A stretch of DNA of 6,490 nucleotides from Bacteroidales bacterium H10 (GTDB lineage: Bacteria > Bacteroidota > Bacteroidia > Bacteroidales > Muribaculaceae). Made by a program: the position numbers and the translations under genes. The notes under the pieces were generated by a model, which had not been told where the DNA came from, ran no database searches, and saw only the letters and a list, made by a program, of their open reading frames with translations. The stretch is from the NCBI GenBank assembly GCA_001701295.1, contig DAAV01000157.1, positions 13,948-20,437 of the forward strand, read 5' to 3'. This document shows, piece by piece, positions 6,436 through 6,490 of this stretch (position 1 is its first letter; every line of letters begins with the position of its first letter).

Positions 6436-6490
6436 GATTATCAGTTTAAAGGTTAAGTATGTCTTAAGTGAGTGTCTGAAATTATTTAAT
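6436..6490 (-). other. Upstream region of the aminopeptidase gene, cut by the window edge
   Basis: Fifty-five AT-rich bases precede the aminopeptidase ATG on the minus strand. I see no Shine-Dalgarno and no convincing TAnnTTTG box. The promoter, or an upstream gene of the same operon, would lie outside the window. Confidence 0.4.

Overview
The window holds conserved housekeeping genes from a member of the Bacteroidota, most likely order Bacteroidales. I infer this from four things. The gene order is tig-clpP-clpX followed by recQ. The protein sequences have Bacteroidales character, for example the [10 protein letters not shown] start of the ClpP core and the degenerate trigger factor. There is no Shine-Dalgarno sequence ahead of the starts. 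Two intergenic regions carry promoters of the Bacteroides type (a -33 TTG-like box about 19-20 bp from a -7 TAnnTTTG box). A finer taxonomic placement (Muribaculaceae would fit) cannot be proven from the sequence alone.

Every gene is on the minus strand, so transcription runs from high to low coordinates. In that order: (1) an M18-family aminopeptidase at 6435-5074. (2) A 179-bp gap with a good promoter (5083-5053), a perfect 12-bp palindrome and a roughly 150-nt leader. (3) Trigger factor, tig (4894-3527). (4) A 152-bp gap with two consecutive hairpins, a weak promoter candidate and an A6T6 palindrome beside the next start codon. (5) clpP (3374-2664). (6) clpX (2663-1419), whose ATG directly abuts the clpP stop. 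(7) A 225-bp gap with a strong Rho-independent terminator (1367-1326) and a separate promoter (1286-1255). (8) The first 397 codons of recQ (1193-1), cut by the window edge inside its zinc-binding module.

The genes form a protein quality-control block. Trigger factor folds chains leaving the ribosome, ClpX unfolds proteins with ATP, ClpP degrades them to peptides, and the M18 aminopeptidase could trim acidic N-termini of the peptides. RecQ is a DNA-repair helicase and looks transcriptionally separate.

I found no mobile element, CRISPR array, RNA gene or unfamiliar gene system. All catalytic residues I checked are intact. The points worth a second look are in the intergenic regulatory sequence and in small family-level differences (ClpP N-terminal extension, ClpX VGY loop, degenerate trigger-factor middle domain). 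The long open frames on the plus strand are antisense shadows of these genes.
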